Positions 9,785 through 17,757 are shown, counted from the stretch's first letter. The stretch: DNA of 64,000 nt from Streptomyces iranensis (GCF_017874715.1 NZ_JAGGLR010000009.1:124001-188000), one strand, 5' to 3'. Notes: generated from the letters alone by a model not told the origin. Made by a program: numbers and translations.

Positions 9785-10420
9785 ATGGAACGACCGACCG
9801 CGCGCTATGTCCTGCCCGAGTTCACCGAGCGCACCAGCTCGGGGACGCACACCATGGACCCGTACTCCAAGCTGCTCTCCGAGCGCATCGTCTTCCTCGG
9901 CACCCCGATCGACGACACCGCCGCCAACGATGTGATCGCGCAGCTGATCCATCTCGAGCACGCCGCGCCCGACCAGGACATCTCGCTCTACATCAACTCG
10001 CCCGGCGGCTCGTTCGGGGCCATGACGGCGGTCTACGACACCATGCACTTCGTCTCCTGCGACATCGAGACGGTCTGCCTGGGCCAGGCCGCCTCGGCGG
10101 CCGCCGTACTGCTGGCCGCCGGCACTCCGGGCAAGCGCCTGGCCCTGCCGGGCGCGCGGATCCTCATCCACCAGGCCGCGTGTCGCGAGCCGGTCGAGGG
10201 CACCACCTCGGATCTGGAGATCCAGGCCAATGAGCTCCGGCGCACCCAGCGGATGCTCGAGGAGATGCTGGTGCGGCACACCGGCCGAAGCGCCGAGCGG
10301 ATCCGGGCCGACATCGACCGCGACAAGATCTTCGACGCCGAGGGCGCGATGGCCTACGGACTGGTGGACGAGGTCACCCGGAGCCGTAAGCGGCCGGGCC
10401 CGCCGCCGCGGGCGAGGTGA
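9785..10420 (+). CDS. clpP: ClpP-family protease subunit (accessory paralogue)
   Basis: A 211-residue ClpP serine peptidase, the proteolytic chamber subunit of ATP-dependent Clp proteases. It shows the start YVLPEFTERT, the SPGGSFGAM oxyanion loop, the nucleophile in GQAASAAAVLL, the catalytic His in ILIHQAA, and the Asp in the IDRDKIFDAEGA segment, followed by YGLVDEV. GAGGTGA precedes the ATG. No Clp ATPase gene or second clpP is adjacent, unlike the housekeeping clpP1P2-clpX locus, so this is an accessory copy. The divergent antitoxin and shared palindrome suggest linked control. A coupled small gene follows. Confidence 0.93.
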   Translation: MERPTARYVLPEFTERTSSGTHTMDPYSKLLSERIVFLGTPIDDTAANDVIAQLIHLEHAAPDQDISLYINSPGGSFGAMTAVYDTMHFVSCDIETVCLGQAASAAAVLLAAGTPGKRLALPGARILIHQAACREPVEGTTSDLEIQANELRRTQRMLEEMLVRHTGRSAERIRADIDRDKIFDAEGAMAYGLVDEVTRSRKRPGPPPRAR

Positions 10421-10734
10421 GCGCGGTGCTGCCACCGGAGCTGCCCCCGCTGCCCGCGCTCACCCGCGCGGAGGGGAACGTGATCGACGGCTATCTGGAG
10501 GTGGTCGATCTGCTGGGCCGGATCAATCCGGCGCGCGGCCGCGACACCTACGGCAGTCTGCGGGCCGCCCAGGCGCTGGTGGGGAAGGCCACCGCGCTGC
10601 GGGACGCGCTGACGCTGATGCATGAGCGCGGGGAGAGCGAGCTGCACAGCGCGACCCTGACCCGGGCGCTGCGGGTGCTGGACGGTGAGCGGCGCGCGGA
10701 GCGCGTCACGCTGCCCCCGGCGCTGCGGGCCTGA
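10417..10734 (+). CDS. Small protein coupled to clpP, function unknown
   Basis: A 105-residue protein, not recognised. It overlaps the clpP stop as GTGA, so translation is probably coupled. It is helical and charged, without Cys, signal peptide or membrane segment; segments such as NVIDGYLEVVDLLGRINPARGRDTYGSLRAAQALVGKA suggest a compact helical bundle. Position suggests a ClpP-associated factor or adaptor, which is inference only. Confidence 0.75.
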   Translation: MSAVLPPELPPLPALTRAEGNVIDGYLEVVDLLGRINPARGRDTYGSLRAAQALVGKATALRDALTLMHERGESELHSATLTRALRVLDGERRAERVTLPPALRA

Positions 10735-11061
10735 TGACCGCGCTCGTCAGGGGCGCGGGGCGGTCGGCCCCGTCGCCCGAACGGCGGAGCGGGATTCCGG
10801 CGCTCCGAGCGGGATCGGCTTGCGTCCCGCGGCCGCCCCGGGTCCGTCCCACCGCCCGCCCCACCGCGCCGCAGAACGGCCGTTCGAGCAGGTCGTCGGC
10901 GTGGGACGGAACGGTCGGCGCCACCCGAACGGCCCCGCCGTGACCACCGTCACACCGCGGCCTCTCGAGTCGGAACCGGCGCCCCGCCTGCGTGACCATC
11001 CCTGGAGACGACAGGACCCCGCCACCGCACCGGGGCGGGGTCGGCTCACGAAGGGTTTCGT
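10735..11061. other. 327-bp gene-free region with repeated GAACGG and a leader hairpin
   Basis: No convincing gene is seen. GAACGG occurs four times (near 10787, 10874, 10908 and 10927), one copy in the perfect palindrome GAACGGCCGTTC at 10874-10885. Just before the hydrolase start, GACCCCGCC and GGCGGGGTC (11015-11042) form a 9-bp hairpin ending about 20 bases from the start codon. No match to the ydaO riboswitch core was found. Confidence 0.5.
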
Positions 11062-11064
11062 GTG

Positions 11065-11538
11065 ATGTCTGCGCACATACGTATCCCCAGGATGTTCTCC
11101 CGAGCGAGCGCCGTCTCCGCCCTCACCGTCGCCGCCGTGGGCGGCACCGTGGCGACGCCGGGCTGTCCACCGGAGGCCGAGGCCGCGACCGTCGCCGCCA
11201 AGGCGCTGCGCATCGCGGCCGCCAAGAAGGGCGCACCGTACAAGTACGGCGCGGCGGGGCCGAAGCGCTTCGACTGCTCCGGGCTGACGCAGTACGCCTA
11301 CAAGCGGGCCGGAAAGCGGCTGCCGCGCACCGCGGCCGCCCAGTACAACCGGACCCGCCATATCAAGGCCACCTCCCGTAAGGGCGGTGACCTGGTCTTC
11401 TTCCACTCCGGCAGCGGGGTGTACCACGTCGGGGTGTACGCGGGCGGCGGCCGCGTATGGCACGCCCCCAAGACGGGCGAGGTGGTGCGGCTGGAGCGGA
11501 TCTGGACCAAGAAGGTCTGGTACGGACATGTGCGCTGA
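11065..11538 (+). CDS. Secreted NlpC/P60 (C40) peptidoglycan hydrolase
   Basis: A 157-residue exported endopeptidase that cuts peptide stems in the cell wall. A signal peptide covers about residues 1-40 (SAHIRIPRMFSRASAVSALT and a hydrophobic Ala/Gly core ending near EAEA). The C40 catalytic set is clear: Cys in KRFDCSGLTQYAY, His in GVYHVGVYAGG and the polar residue in VWHAPKTG. GAAGG lies about 8 bases upstream; the GTG directly before the ATG (11062) is an equal alternative start. A 15-bp-stem terminator follows. Confidence 0.92.
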   Translation: MSAHIRIPRMFSRASAVSALTVAAVGGTVATPGCPPEAEAATVAAKALRIAAAKKGAPYKYGAAGPKRFDCSGLTQYAYKRAGKRLPRTAAAQYNRTRHIKATSRKGGDLVFFHSGSGVYHVGVYAGGGRVWHAPKTGEVVRLERIWTKKVWYGHVR

Positions 11539-11567
11539 CCCGCCGTAGGCGTCAGTGGCCATGGGTA

Positions 11568-11611
11568 GGTTGACGGGGCCGGGACACCGCCGTGGACCGG
11601 CCCCGTCGACC
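11568..11611 (+). terminator. Terminator after the NlpC/P60 gene
   Basis: GACGGGGCCGG and CCGGCCCCGTC are an 11-bp perfect stem around 14 bases, extended outward by four further pairs including one G-T. It ends 15 bases before the VOC gene start. Confidence 0.7.
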
Positions 11612-11625
11612 ACCGGAGGCATCGC

Positions 11626-12021
11626 ATGGCCTATCTCAACCCGGTCCGGCACATCACCTTCGACGCCCGTGATCCGCACGCCCTCGCACGGTTCTGGTCC
11701 CGGCTGACCGGCTACCCCCTGAAGGACTCCGAGCCGGACGGCGAATGGGCGCTGATCAGCCCGGGGCAACCCGGGGCGCCGGGGCTGCTGTTCCTGCGGG
11801 TCCCGGACTCCAAGACCGTCAAGAACCGCGTGCACCTGGACATCCAGCCGCCGTCGGGCACCCGGGACGCCGAGGTGGAGCGGCTGATCGGGCTCGGCGC
11901 GCGCGTGGTGGACGACCGGCGCACGGAGGACGGGCTGGGGTGGGTGGTGAGGTCCGATATCGAGGGCAATGAGTTCTGCGTGGAGCGCAGCGCCGTCGAG
12001 CGCGGTGCGGTGCCGGCATGA
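11626..12021 (+). CDS. VOC-superfamily protein (glyoxalase-like)
   Basis: A 131-residue single-repeat vicinal-oxygen-chelate protein. Typical signs are PVRHITFDARDPHALARFWSRLTGYPL at the start, RVHLDIQ in the middle and GNEFCVER at the end, which supply the usual His and Glu positions. Members include metal enzymes and ligand-binding resistance proteins; the substrate here is unknown. GGAGG sits 8 bases before the ATG. Its stop overlaps the next start as ATGA, so it is co-translated with the cyclase-like gene. Confidence 0.85.
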   Translation: MAYLNPVRHITFDARDPHALARFWSRLTGYPLKDSEPDGEWALISPGQPGAPGLLFLRVPDSKTVKNRVHLDIQPPSGTRDAEVERLIGLGARVVDDRRTEDGLGWVVRSDIEGNEFCVERSAVERGAVPA

Positions 12022-13223
12022 GCGAGCCCTTCCAGGCGGACCGGACCTACGACCAGGTGTATCTGCTCTTCGTCGACACCTCCGGGTATTCGACGATCGT
12101 CCGCTCGAACCCCAGGGACCGCGCCGCCCACGCCTTCGATCTGCTGCGCGAGCGGATGCGCGCGCGGATCGAGCAGTTCTCGGCCCAGCACCGCTGTGCC
12201 CGCGGCGACTTATGGAGCTGGCGCGGCGACGGGGGCTTCTTCGCGGTCCACGACGATCGCGAGAGCGTGGCCCGCGATGTCGCGCTGGAGGCGGCCCGCA
12301 CCTTTCTCACCCTCGATCTGCGCCATCTGCGGGACGAGTTCGCGCAGGCGGGGGTGGACGGCGAGCTGCATGTGCGGATGGCGCTGCACAAGGGGGCGAT
12401 ACGGCACACCGGCGAGGGCCGGACCGGCACCATCCACTCCCCCGACATCAATCTGGCCGCGCATCTGGAGAAGGCCACTCCGCCGGACTGTCTGGCGGTC
12501 TCGGAGGATGTGTACCGCACCGCGGGGCGGTACGCGGAGCTGTTCGCCCATGTGGGAAGCCATGAGGGCAAGGACGTCTATCTGATGGCGGGCGACGGCG
12601 GCCCGGACGGGGCGGCCAAGGCATGGCTGGCGGGCCGGGGGCTGGCGGACGGCTCCCCCGTGCACGCGTATCCGGAGCGGCCGAGCCCGCAGGAGAAGGC
12701 GCGGCTGCTGGACGCGGCGGCCGAGGAGGTCCTGGACATGGGGACGGCGCTGCGCACCACCTCCGGCCGGCTGGTCACCACCGAGCGCCCGGCCCGCTTC
12801 CGCGACGCGGTCCTCGGGCTGCTGCGCCGGGGCGGCACGTACCACTGCTATCTGCTGGACCCGTCCTCGGACGCGGCGGCCACGCTCTCCCGCCAGTACC
12901 AGGAGGACATGACGCGGAAGATCAAGGATTCGCTGGAGCGGTTCGGCCGTTTCAAGGAGCGCTACGGGGCGGAGGCCGACGGCCTGCGGGTCTATCAGAC
13001 CGAGGAGTTTCCCGGCTTCTCGGCGCTGGCCATCGATATGCGCGGACCGAGCGGGCTGATCCTGTACTCCTCGTATCTGATGGGCACGAGCCGGTACGGG
13101 GTGATCGAGCGCGGCGACATGCCGCACTATCTGATCGGCCCGGCCGCCGGGCGGGTCCACACCCGGATCCGCCGGCTGGCCGAGGCGCGGGTCTCGGAGC
13201 GGCAGGCCCAGCGCGTGCTGTGA
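12018..13223 (+). CDS. Class III nucleotidyl-cyclase-like protein with unknown C-terminal domain; TTA codon
   Basis: A 401-residue soluble protein. Residues 14-190 form a class III adenylate/guanylate cyclase homology domain: metal Asp20 in LFVDTSGYST, Asp71 in WRGDGGFFAV, and INLAAHL with Asn145. The Arg that normally stabilises the transition state is His149, so activity may be altered or lost. Residues 230-401 form a second domain (GGTYHCYLLDPSS, later SSYLMGTSRYGVIERGD) that I do not recognise; it resembles sensor-like tails seen after regulatory modules. Codon 65 is TTA (12210-12212), the only in-frame TTA I found in the window, which in Streptomyces implies dependence on the bldA tRNA. 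No membrane segment. Confidence 0.8.
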   Translation: MSEPFQADRTYDQVYLLFVDTSGYSTIVRSNPRDRAAHAFDLLRERMRARIEQFSAQHRCARGDLWSWRGDGGFFAVHDDRESVARDVALEAARTFLTLDLRHLRDEFAQAGVDGELHVRMALHKGAIRHTGEGRTGTIHSPDINLAAHLEKATPPDCLAVSEDVYRTAGRYAELFAHVGSHEGKDVYLMAGDGGPDGAAKAWLAGRGLADGSPVHAYPERPSPQEKARLLDAAAEEVLDMGTALRTTSGRLVTTERPARFRDAVLGLLRRGGTYHCYLLDPSSDAAATLSRQYQEDMTRKIKDSLERFGRFKERYGAEADGLRVYQTEEFPGFSALAIDMRGPSGLILYSSYLMGTSRYGVIERGDMPHYLIGPAAGRVHTRIRRLAEARVSERQAQRVL

Positions 13224-13257
13224 GCGGTTCGGGCGGATCGGGGCGGTCCGGCCGGGC

Positions 13258-13686
13258 TCAGCGGACCGGGACGGTCCACGGCAGGGCGATCCAGACGGTC
13301 TTGCCGCCGTCCGCGGTCGGGGTGACGAACAGCTCGCCGCCCGACTCCGCGGCCAGACAGCGGACGATCACCATCCCGCGCCCGCTGTCCTGCTGGGTGG
13401 CCAGCGGCAGCCACCTGGGCCACTTCGGATGGCTGTCGGTGACCCCGATCTCCAGCCGCTGCTCGCGGTCGAGCCGCAGGTCCACGGTGAAGGTGGGCGA
13501 CTGGCCCACGGTGTGCTCCACGGCGTTGGTGGCGAGCTCGGAGACGATCAGCCGCACGGTGTCCACGGCCTCCGCTCCCGCTCCGAGCCCCCATTCGGCG
13601 AGCACGTCCGTGACATAGGCACGTGCCGCGGGAACCGACGCCGGTGCGCTCGGCAGAGTGACGGATGCTTCCTGATGGTCTGCCAT
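13258..13686 (-). CDS. RsbW-like anti-sigma/regulatory ATPase (HATPase_c)
   Basis: A 142-residue GHKL ATP-binding protein of the type that pairs with sigma or anti-sigma antagonists or with XRE/DUF397 systems in Streptomyces. Motifs are the N box SELATNAVEHTVG and the glycine box DSGRGMVIVRCLA; the C-terminus has GGKTVWIALPW. There is no phospho-acceptor domain, so it is not a full histidine kinase. It is divergent from the XRE gene across 274 bp, the usual layout of WhiJ/AbaA-like loci. Confidence 0.88.
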   Translation of the reverse strand: MADHQEASVTLPSAPASVPAARAYVTDVLAEWGLGAGAEAVDTVRLIVSELATNAVEHTVGQSPTFTVDLRLDREQRLEIGVTDSHPKWPRWLPLATQQDSGRGMVIVRCLAAESGGELFVTPTADGGKTVWIALPWTVPVR

Positions 13687-13960
13687 GACGGCCTGTCCCT
13701 TTCCGGCCGGGGCGCGGCTGCGGACGCGTTTCGAGGGTGGACCAGCGAAGCCGGTGAAGTCGTGGGCTGCCCCGCGGCTCTACGCGTCAGACTGCCACCA
13801 ATGGCCTCTGTATCGGGGGCGATCCACCGAGTTATGCATATATCTGTCGCCCAAAGCGGTGAACTCTGCTACGGAAGACCGGATTTGGAAGGCACACTGG
13901 GCCACTGGTGCGACACGCGCTGTGGGTGACGCGCCAAAAGGAAGGCGGGAGGGAGAACTG
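13687..13960. promoter_or_regulatory. Divergent promoter region between the ATPase and XRE genes
   Basis: A 274-bp gap whose middle (13820-13880) is clearly AT-richer than its surroundings, with TTATGCATATATCT near 13831 as a likely promoter core. The XRE frame stays open upstream to 13685, but those codons lack the family sequence. No gene is supported here. Confidence 0.45.
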
Positions 13961-14830
13961 ATGCGATACGGCCCGGCGGTGCGTCGCCGCAAGCTCGGTG
14001 CGGAACTGCGCCGCCAGCGCGATCTGGCCGGGCTCACCAGCGGTGAGGTCGCCAACCAGCTGGGCTGGCACCAGTCGAAGGTGAGCCGGATCGAGACCGG
14101 GCGGAGCGGCGCCAAGCCCTCGGACGTGACACGGCTGCTGGAGGTCTACCAGGTCGCCGACCCGGAGCTGCGCGCCCTGCTGGAGGCGCTGTGCCGCGGG
14201 GGCGCCTCGGATCCGGAGGGGTCACGGCGCGGCTGGTGGTACGCGTACCGCGATCTGCTGCCGCCCGCCTACCGGGATTTCATCAGCCTGGAGGCGGAGG
14301 CGTCGGACGCGTACACCCTGGAGACCACGGTGGTGCCGGGCCTGCTGCAGACCCCGGACTACGCACGGGCGGTGACCCTCGCGGCGCTCCCGGATCTGCC
14401 GGGGCCGCAGGTGGACTCGCTGGTGGAGGTGCGGATCGCGCGCCAGTCGGTGCTGCACGGCGAGCGGCCGCTGCGGCTGCACGCGGTGCTCGACGAGGCG
14501 GCGCTGCGGCGCGAGGTGGGCGGGCCCGGAGTGATGACGGCGCAATTGCGCCATCTGGCCGAACTCTGCGCATTGCCTCAGGTGCAGCTACAGGTGCTGC
14601 CATTCTCTATCGGAATGCCCATTGGTATGACAGGTCCTTTCATTATTTTCTCTTTTCCGCACATTAGTGACCTGGACGTAGTAGTTCTCGACCACTTGAC
14701 GAGTAGCCTCTATCTGGAGCGGAAAGAAGACCTCCGGGCGTACAGCGCCGCGTTCGAAGTACTGCGCGCTCATGCCCTGACACCTGAGGAATCGTTGTCC
14801 TTCATCAACAAAATCGGGGGCGGCGCCTGA
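13961..14830 (+). CDS. XRE-family regulator with DUF5753 (WhiJ-like)
   Basis: A 289-residue DNA-binding protein. The HTH_XRE lies at about 10-65 (LGAELRRQRDLAGLTSGEVANQLGWHQSKVSRIETGRSG) and a DUF5753 domain follows (TTVVPGLLQTPDYARAV, then HLAELCALPQVQLQVLP). Such proteins act with DUF397 partners in development and antibiotic control. The ATG at 13961 follows GGGAGGGAG at good spacing. Codons around 14590-14720 are strikingly less GC-rich than the rest (ATT ATT TTC TCT TTT). It is followed after 9 bases by its DUF397 partner. Confidence 0.9.
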   Translation: MRYGPAVRRRKLGAELRRQRDLAGLTSGEVANQLGWHQSKVSRIETGRSGAKPSDVTRLLEVYQVADPELRALLEALCRGGASDPEGSRRGWWYAYRDLLPPAYRDFISLEAEASDAYTLETTVVPGLLQTPDYARAVTLAALPDLPGPQVDSLVEVRIARQSVLHGERPLRLHAVLDEAALRREVGGPGVMTAQLRHLAELCALPQVQLQVLPFSIGMPIGMTGPFIIFSFPHISDLDVVVLDHLTSSLYLERKEDLRAYSAAFEVLRAHALTPEESLSFINKIGGGA

Positions 14831-14839
14831 GGGGGCACC

Positions 14840-15076
14840 ATGTCCAAAATGTCCGCCAACTCCGTCGACTGGCTGCGCAGCAGCTACAGCGTCGGAATGA
14901 ACAACTGCGTCGAGACGGCCCTGCTGGGGCCCGACCGGCTCGGCGTGCGCGATTCGAAGAACACGGCGGGCCCCGTCCTGCTGTTCACCCCGTCGACCTG
15001 GGTCTCCTTCCTCGAGGGACTCAAGAGCGACGGCCCCGGCTCCGGCACCTCCCGCTCGGCCGGAACCGGAAGCTGA
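14840..15076 (+). CDS. DUF397 protein, partner of the XRE regulator
   Basis: A 78-residue protein with the DUF397 pattern: WLRSSYSVGMNNCVETALL, GVRDSKN, and FTPSTWVSFLEGLK. In the WhiJ/AbaA-like families such small acidic proteins bind and counteract the neighbouring XRE protein. It lies 9 bases after that gene and has a Ser/Gly-rich tail. Confidence 0.9.
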   Translation: MSKMSANSVDWLRSSYSVGMNNCVETALLGPDRLGVRDSKNTAGPVLLFTPSTWVSFLEGLKSDGPGSGTSRSAGTGS

Positions 15077-15102
15077 TCCGTCAGTGAAGTATCTCTTCCG
15101 CC

Positions 15103-15122
15103 GGTGAGCTGATCCGCTCACC
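15103..15122. terminator. Bidirectional terminator between DUF397 gene and bioF
   Basis: GGTGAGC-TGATCC-GCTCACC is a perfect 7-bp stem between two convergent stop codons. The stem is modest, so the call is moderate. Confidence 0.55.
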
Positions 15123-15139
15123 CTCCCGTCAGTGAGCCA

Positions 15140-16321
15140 TCAGGCGGTCGGCGCGGTCCTCACGATCACGTCGACCGCCTCTTCGATCTGCTCCGCCGTC
15201 AGATTCCCGCGCGCGGTCAGCCGCAGCCGGGAGACGCCGTCCGGGACGGACGGCGGGCGGAAGCACCCCACCATCAGCCCGGCCGCGCGGCAGTCCGCGG
15301 CCCAGCGCACCGCCTTCTCCGGCGACGGGGCCCGCACCGACACCACCGACGCGTCCGGCCGCACCGCGGCCAGCCCGGCGGCGGCCAGCCGCCCGTACAG
15401 CCCCATCGCGACCGTACGGACGCGGGCGGCGCGCTCCGGCTCCCGGCGCAGCAGCCCCAGGCTCGCCAGGGCGGCGCCCACGGCCGCCGGGTTGAGCCCG
15501 GTGTCGAAGATGAACGTCCGCGCGGAGTTCACCAGATGCCCGATGACCCGGGCGGGCCCCAGCACCGCCCCGCCCTGGCTGCCCAGCGACTTGGAGAGGG
15601 TGGCCGTGACCACCACGTCCGGCGCGCCCGCGAGCCCGGCCTCGTGCACCGCGCCGCGCCCGCCCTCGCCGAGCACCCCCAGGCCGTGCGCCTCGTCCAC
15701 CACCAGCGCCGCGCCGTACTGCCGGGAGGCACCGGCGAGGGCGGCCAGCGGGGCGGCGTCGCCGTCGACGGAGAAGACCGCGTCGCTGACGACGAGGGCG
15801 CGCCGCCGCGCCTCCCCTGCGTCCCCTTCGGCCGCCTCGGCCGCGTCCAGCGCCTTGCGCACGGCGTCCGGGTCGGCGTGCGGGACGACGGCGATCTCGG
15901 CCCGGGAGAGCCGGCAGCCGTCGATGAGCGAGGCGTGGTTGTCCGCGTCGGAGACGACCATGGCGTCCCGGCCGCTCAGCGCGGAGACGGCGGCCAGATT
16001 GGCCGCGTAGCCGGAGGAGAACACCAGGGCCGCCTCGAATCCGCAGAACTCGGCGAGTTCCCGCTCCAGTGTGGTGTGCAGCTCGGTGGAGCCGGTGACC
16101 AGGCGGGAGCCGGTCGACCCGGCGCCCCAGCGATGCGCCGCCGCGGCCGCGGCGGCCGTCACCTCCGGGTGCCGGGCCAGCCCCAGGTAGTCATTGCTCG
16201 CCAGATCGAGCAGCGGGGAGTCGGCGGGGCGGGGGCTGAGCCTGCGCATCAGCCCCGCCCGGTCGCGCCGCTCCCGCTGTGCGTCGATCCATGCGAACGC
16301 GTCGTCGCGGTCCTGGGGCAT
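15140..16321 (-). CDS. bioF: 8-amino-7-oxononanoate synthase
   Basis: A PLP enzyme that condenses pimeloyl thioester with alanine, the first committed step of the biotin rings. It is 393 residues from the ATG at 16321 (MPQDRDDAFAW), with GGAAGG upstream; 33 more open codons upstream are not conserved-looking. Motifs: LDLASNDYLGLARHPEV, GSTGSRLVTGSTELH, DEAHGLGVLGEGGRG and the PLP lysine in TLSKSLGSQGG. It is divergent from bioB, so bioF and bioBA share a promoter region. Confidence 0.95.
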   Translation of the reverse strand: MPQDRDDAFAWIDAQRERRDRAGLMRRLSPRPADSPLLDLASNDYLGLARHPEVTAAAAAAAHRWGAGSTGSRLVTGSTELHTTLERELAEFCGFEAALVFSSGYAANLAAVSALSGRDAMVVSDADNHASLIDGCRLSRAEIAVVPHADPDAVRKALDAAEAAEGDAGEARRRALVVSDAVFSVDGDAAPLAALAGASRQYGAALVVDEAHGLGVLGEGGRGAVHEAGLAGAPDVVVTATLSKSLGSQGGAVLGPARVIGHLVNSARTFIFDTGLNPAAVGAALASLGLLRREPERAARVRTVAMGLYGRLAAAGLAAVRPDASVVSVRAPSPEKAVRWAADCRAAGLMVGCFRPPSVPDGVSRLRLTARGNLTAEQIEEAVDVIVRTAPTA

Positions 16322-16405
16322 CGGCTGCCTCGCCTTCCGTGGACTCGTCTCGGGCACCGGCTGTCGGGTCCGGATAGAACGTAGCCTCGTCCATGCCCGG
16401 TCAAT

Positions 16406-16425
16406 GGTGTGGCAATACACACACC
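16406..16425. promoter_or_regulatory. Candidate operator in the bioF-bioB divergent region
   Basis: GGTGTGGCAATACACACACC reads as GGTGTG-n8-CACACC, with an alternative inner pairing. It lies 86 bases upstream of bioF and 67 upstream of bioB, the place where a biotin repressor such as BirA or a BioQ/BioY-type regulator would act. The regulator is not identified. Confidence 0.35.
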
Positions 16426-16491
16426 CCGATCAGCGCGTCTTGTACGGTCTCTCCTTGGCCGCGGGCGGTGGGGTAGGAAAGGATCGTCGCC

Positions 16492-17757
16492 ATGGACCTG
16501 CTGAACACGCTGGTGGAGAAGGGGCTGCGGCGCGAGACGCCCACCCGCGAAGAGGCGCTCGCCGTTTTGGCGACCTCCGATGACGAGCTGCTCGATGTGG
16601 TGGCCGCGGCGGGCAAGGTGCGCCGCGCCTGGTTCGGGCGGCGGGTGAAGCTCAACTATCTGGTGAACCTCAAGTCGGGGCTGTGCCCCGAGGACTGTTC
16701 GTACTGCTCGCAGCGGCTGGGCTCGAAGTCGGAGATCCTCAAGTACACCTGGCTCAAGCCGGAGCAGGCGGCCGCCGCGGCGGGCGCCGGGGTCGCGGGC
16801 GGCGCCAAGCGGGTGTGCCTGGTCGCCAGCGGGCGCGGCCCGACCGACCGCGATGTGGACCGGGTCTCCCAGACCATCGCCGCCATCAAGGACGAGCACC
16901 AGGACGTCGAGATCTGCGCCTGTCTGGGACTGCTGTCCGACGGCCAGGCGGAGCGGCTGAAGGACGCGGGGGCGAACGCGTACAACCACAACCTCAACAC
17001 CTCCGAGGCGACGTACGGCGACATCACCACCACCCACACCTACGCCGACCGGGTCTCGACCGTGCAGCAGGCCCAGGCGGCGGGGATGTCCGCCTGCTCC
17101 GGGCTGATCGCGGGCATGGGCGAGTCCGATGCGGACCTGGTGGACGTGGTCTTCTCGCTGCGCGAGCTGGACCCGGACTCGGTGCCGGTCAACTTCCTCA
17201 TCCCGATCGAGGGCACCCCGCTGGCCGGGGACTGGAACCTCACCCCGCAGCGCTGTCTGCGGATCCTGGCCATGGTGCGGTTCGTCTGCCCGGACGTCGA
17301 GGTGCGGCTCGCGGGCGGCCGCGAGATCCATCTGCGGACGCTCCAGCCGCTGGCCCTGAACCTGGCGAACTCGATCTTCCTCGGCGACTATCTGACCACC
17401 GAGGGCCAGGCGGGCGAGGACGATCTGGCGATGATCGCCGACGCGGGCTTCGAGGTGGAGGGCACCGACACCACGACGCTGCCCGCGCACCGCGCGGACG
17501 CAGCTGCCGCCGCCGGTTCCGGCTGCGGCGGTCACGGCGCGGAGGGCGGCGGCTGCGGCCCGTGCGGTGACGCGGCGCCCACCGACGCCGTGCCCGCCGA
17601 CGCCGTGTCCGCCGACCGCGTGCCCGCCGATGCCGTACCGGCTCGGGCGGCGGCCGGTGCGACGGTCTCCGCCCCCGCGGGCACGCAGGAGTCCCACGCC
17701 GGCCTGGTCGCGGTGCGCCGCCGCGGCGCGGGCACGGATCTGCCGCCAAATGCCTGA
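16492..17757 (+). CDS. bioB: Biotin synthase with Cys-rich, repeat-bearing tail
   Basis: A radical-SAM enzyme that inserts sulfur into dethiobiotin. It has the CPEDCSYC cluster motif for the [4Fe-4S] centre and the [2Fe-2S] ligands of the classic type: Cys in KRVCLVAS, Cys in EICACLG, Cys in SACSGLIAGMGE and Arg in VRLAGGRE. At 421 residues it is 60-80 longer than common BioB. The extra tail contains GSGCGGHGAEGGGCGPCG (three Cys and one His in a glycine loop) followed by a five-residue repeat of the ADAVP type. Its end overlaps the bioA start by 8 bases. Confidence 0.95.
   Translation: MDLLNTLVEKGLRRETPTREEALAVLATSDDELLDVVAAAGKVRRAWFGRRVKLNYLVNLKSGLCPEDCSYCSQRLGSKSEILKYTWLKPEQAAAAAGAGVAGGAKRVCLVASGRGPTDRDVDRVSQTIAAIKDEHQDVEICACLGLLSDGQAERLKDAGANAYNHNLNTSEATYGDITTTHTYADRVSTVQQAQAAGMSACSGLIAGMGESDADLVDVVFSLRELDPDSVPVNFLIPIEGTPLAGDWNLTPQRCLRILAMVRFVCPDVEVRLAGGREIHLRTLQPLALNLANSIFLGDYLTTEGQAGEDDLAMIADAGFEVEGTDTTTLPAHRADAAAAAGSGCGGHGAEGGGCGPCGDAAPTDAVPADAVSADRVPADAVPARAAAGATVSAPAGTQESHAGLVAVRRRGAGTDLPPNA

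Noticed and set aside
9338..9785. Toxin partner for the YefM-type antitoxin
   Set aside because: No RelE/YoeB/Doc-like frame exists in the short gaps on either side.
10735..11061. c-di-AMP (ydaO) riboswitch before the NlpC/P60 gene
   Set aside because: Such riboswitches often precede cell-wall hydrolases in Streptomyces, but I could not find the conserved core in this leader; only a simple hairpin is seen. A covariance-model search would decide.
12018..13223. Pycsar anti-phage cyclase
   Set aside because: No TIR or membrane effector gene is adjacent, and the Arg is replaced by His; neighbours are a VOC protein and developmental-type regulators.
13685..13960. Upstream extension of the XRE regulator to 13685
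   Set aside because: The added codons overlap the divergent promoter and ATPase start and lack family sequence; a strong ribosome site precedes 13961.
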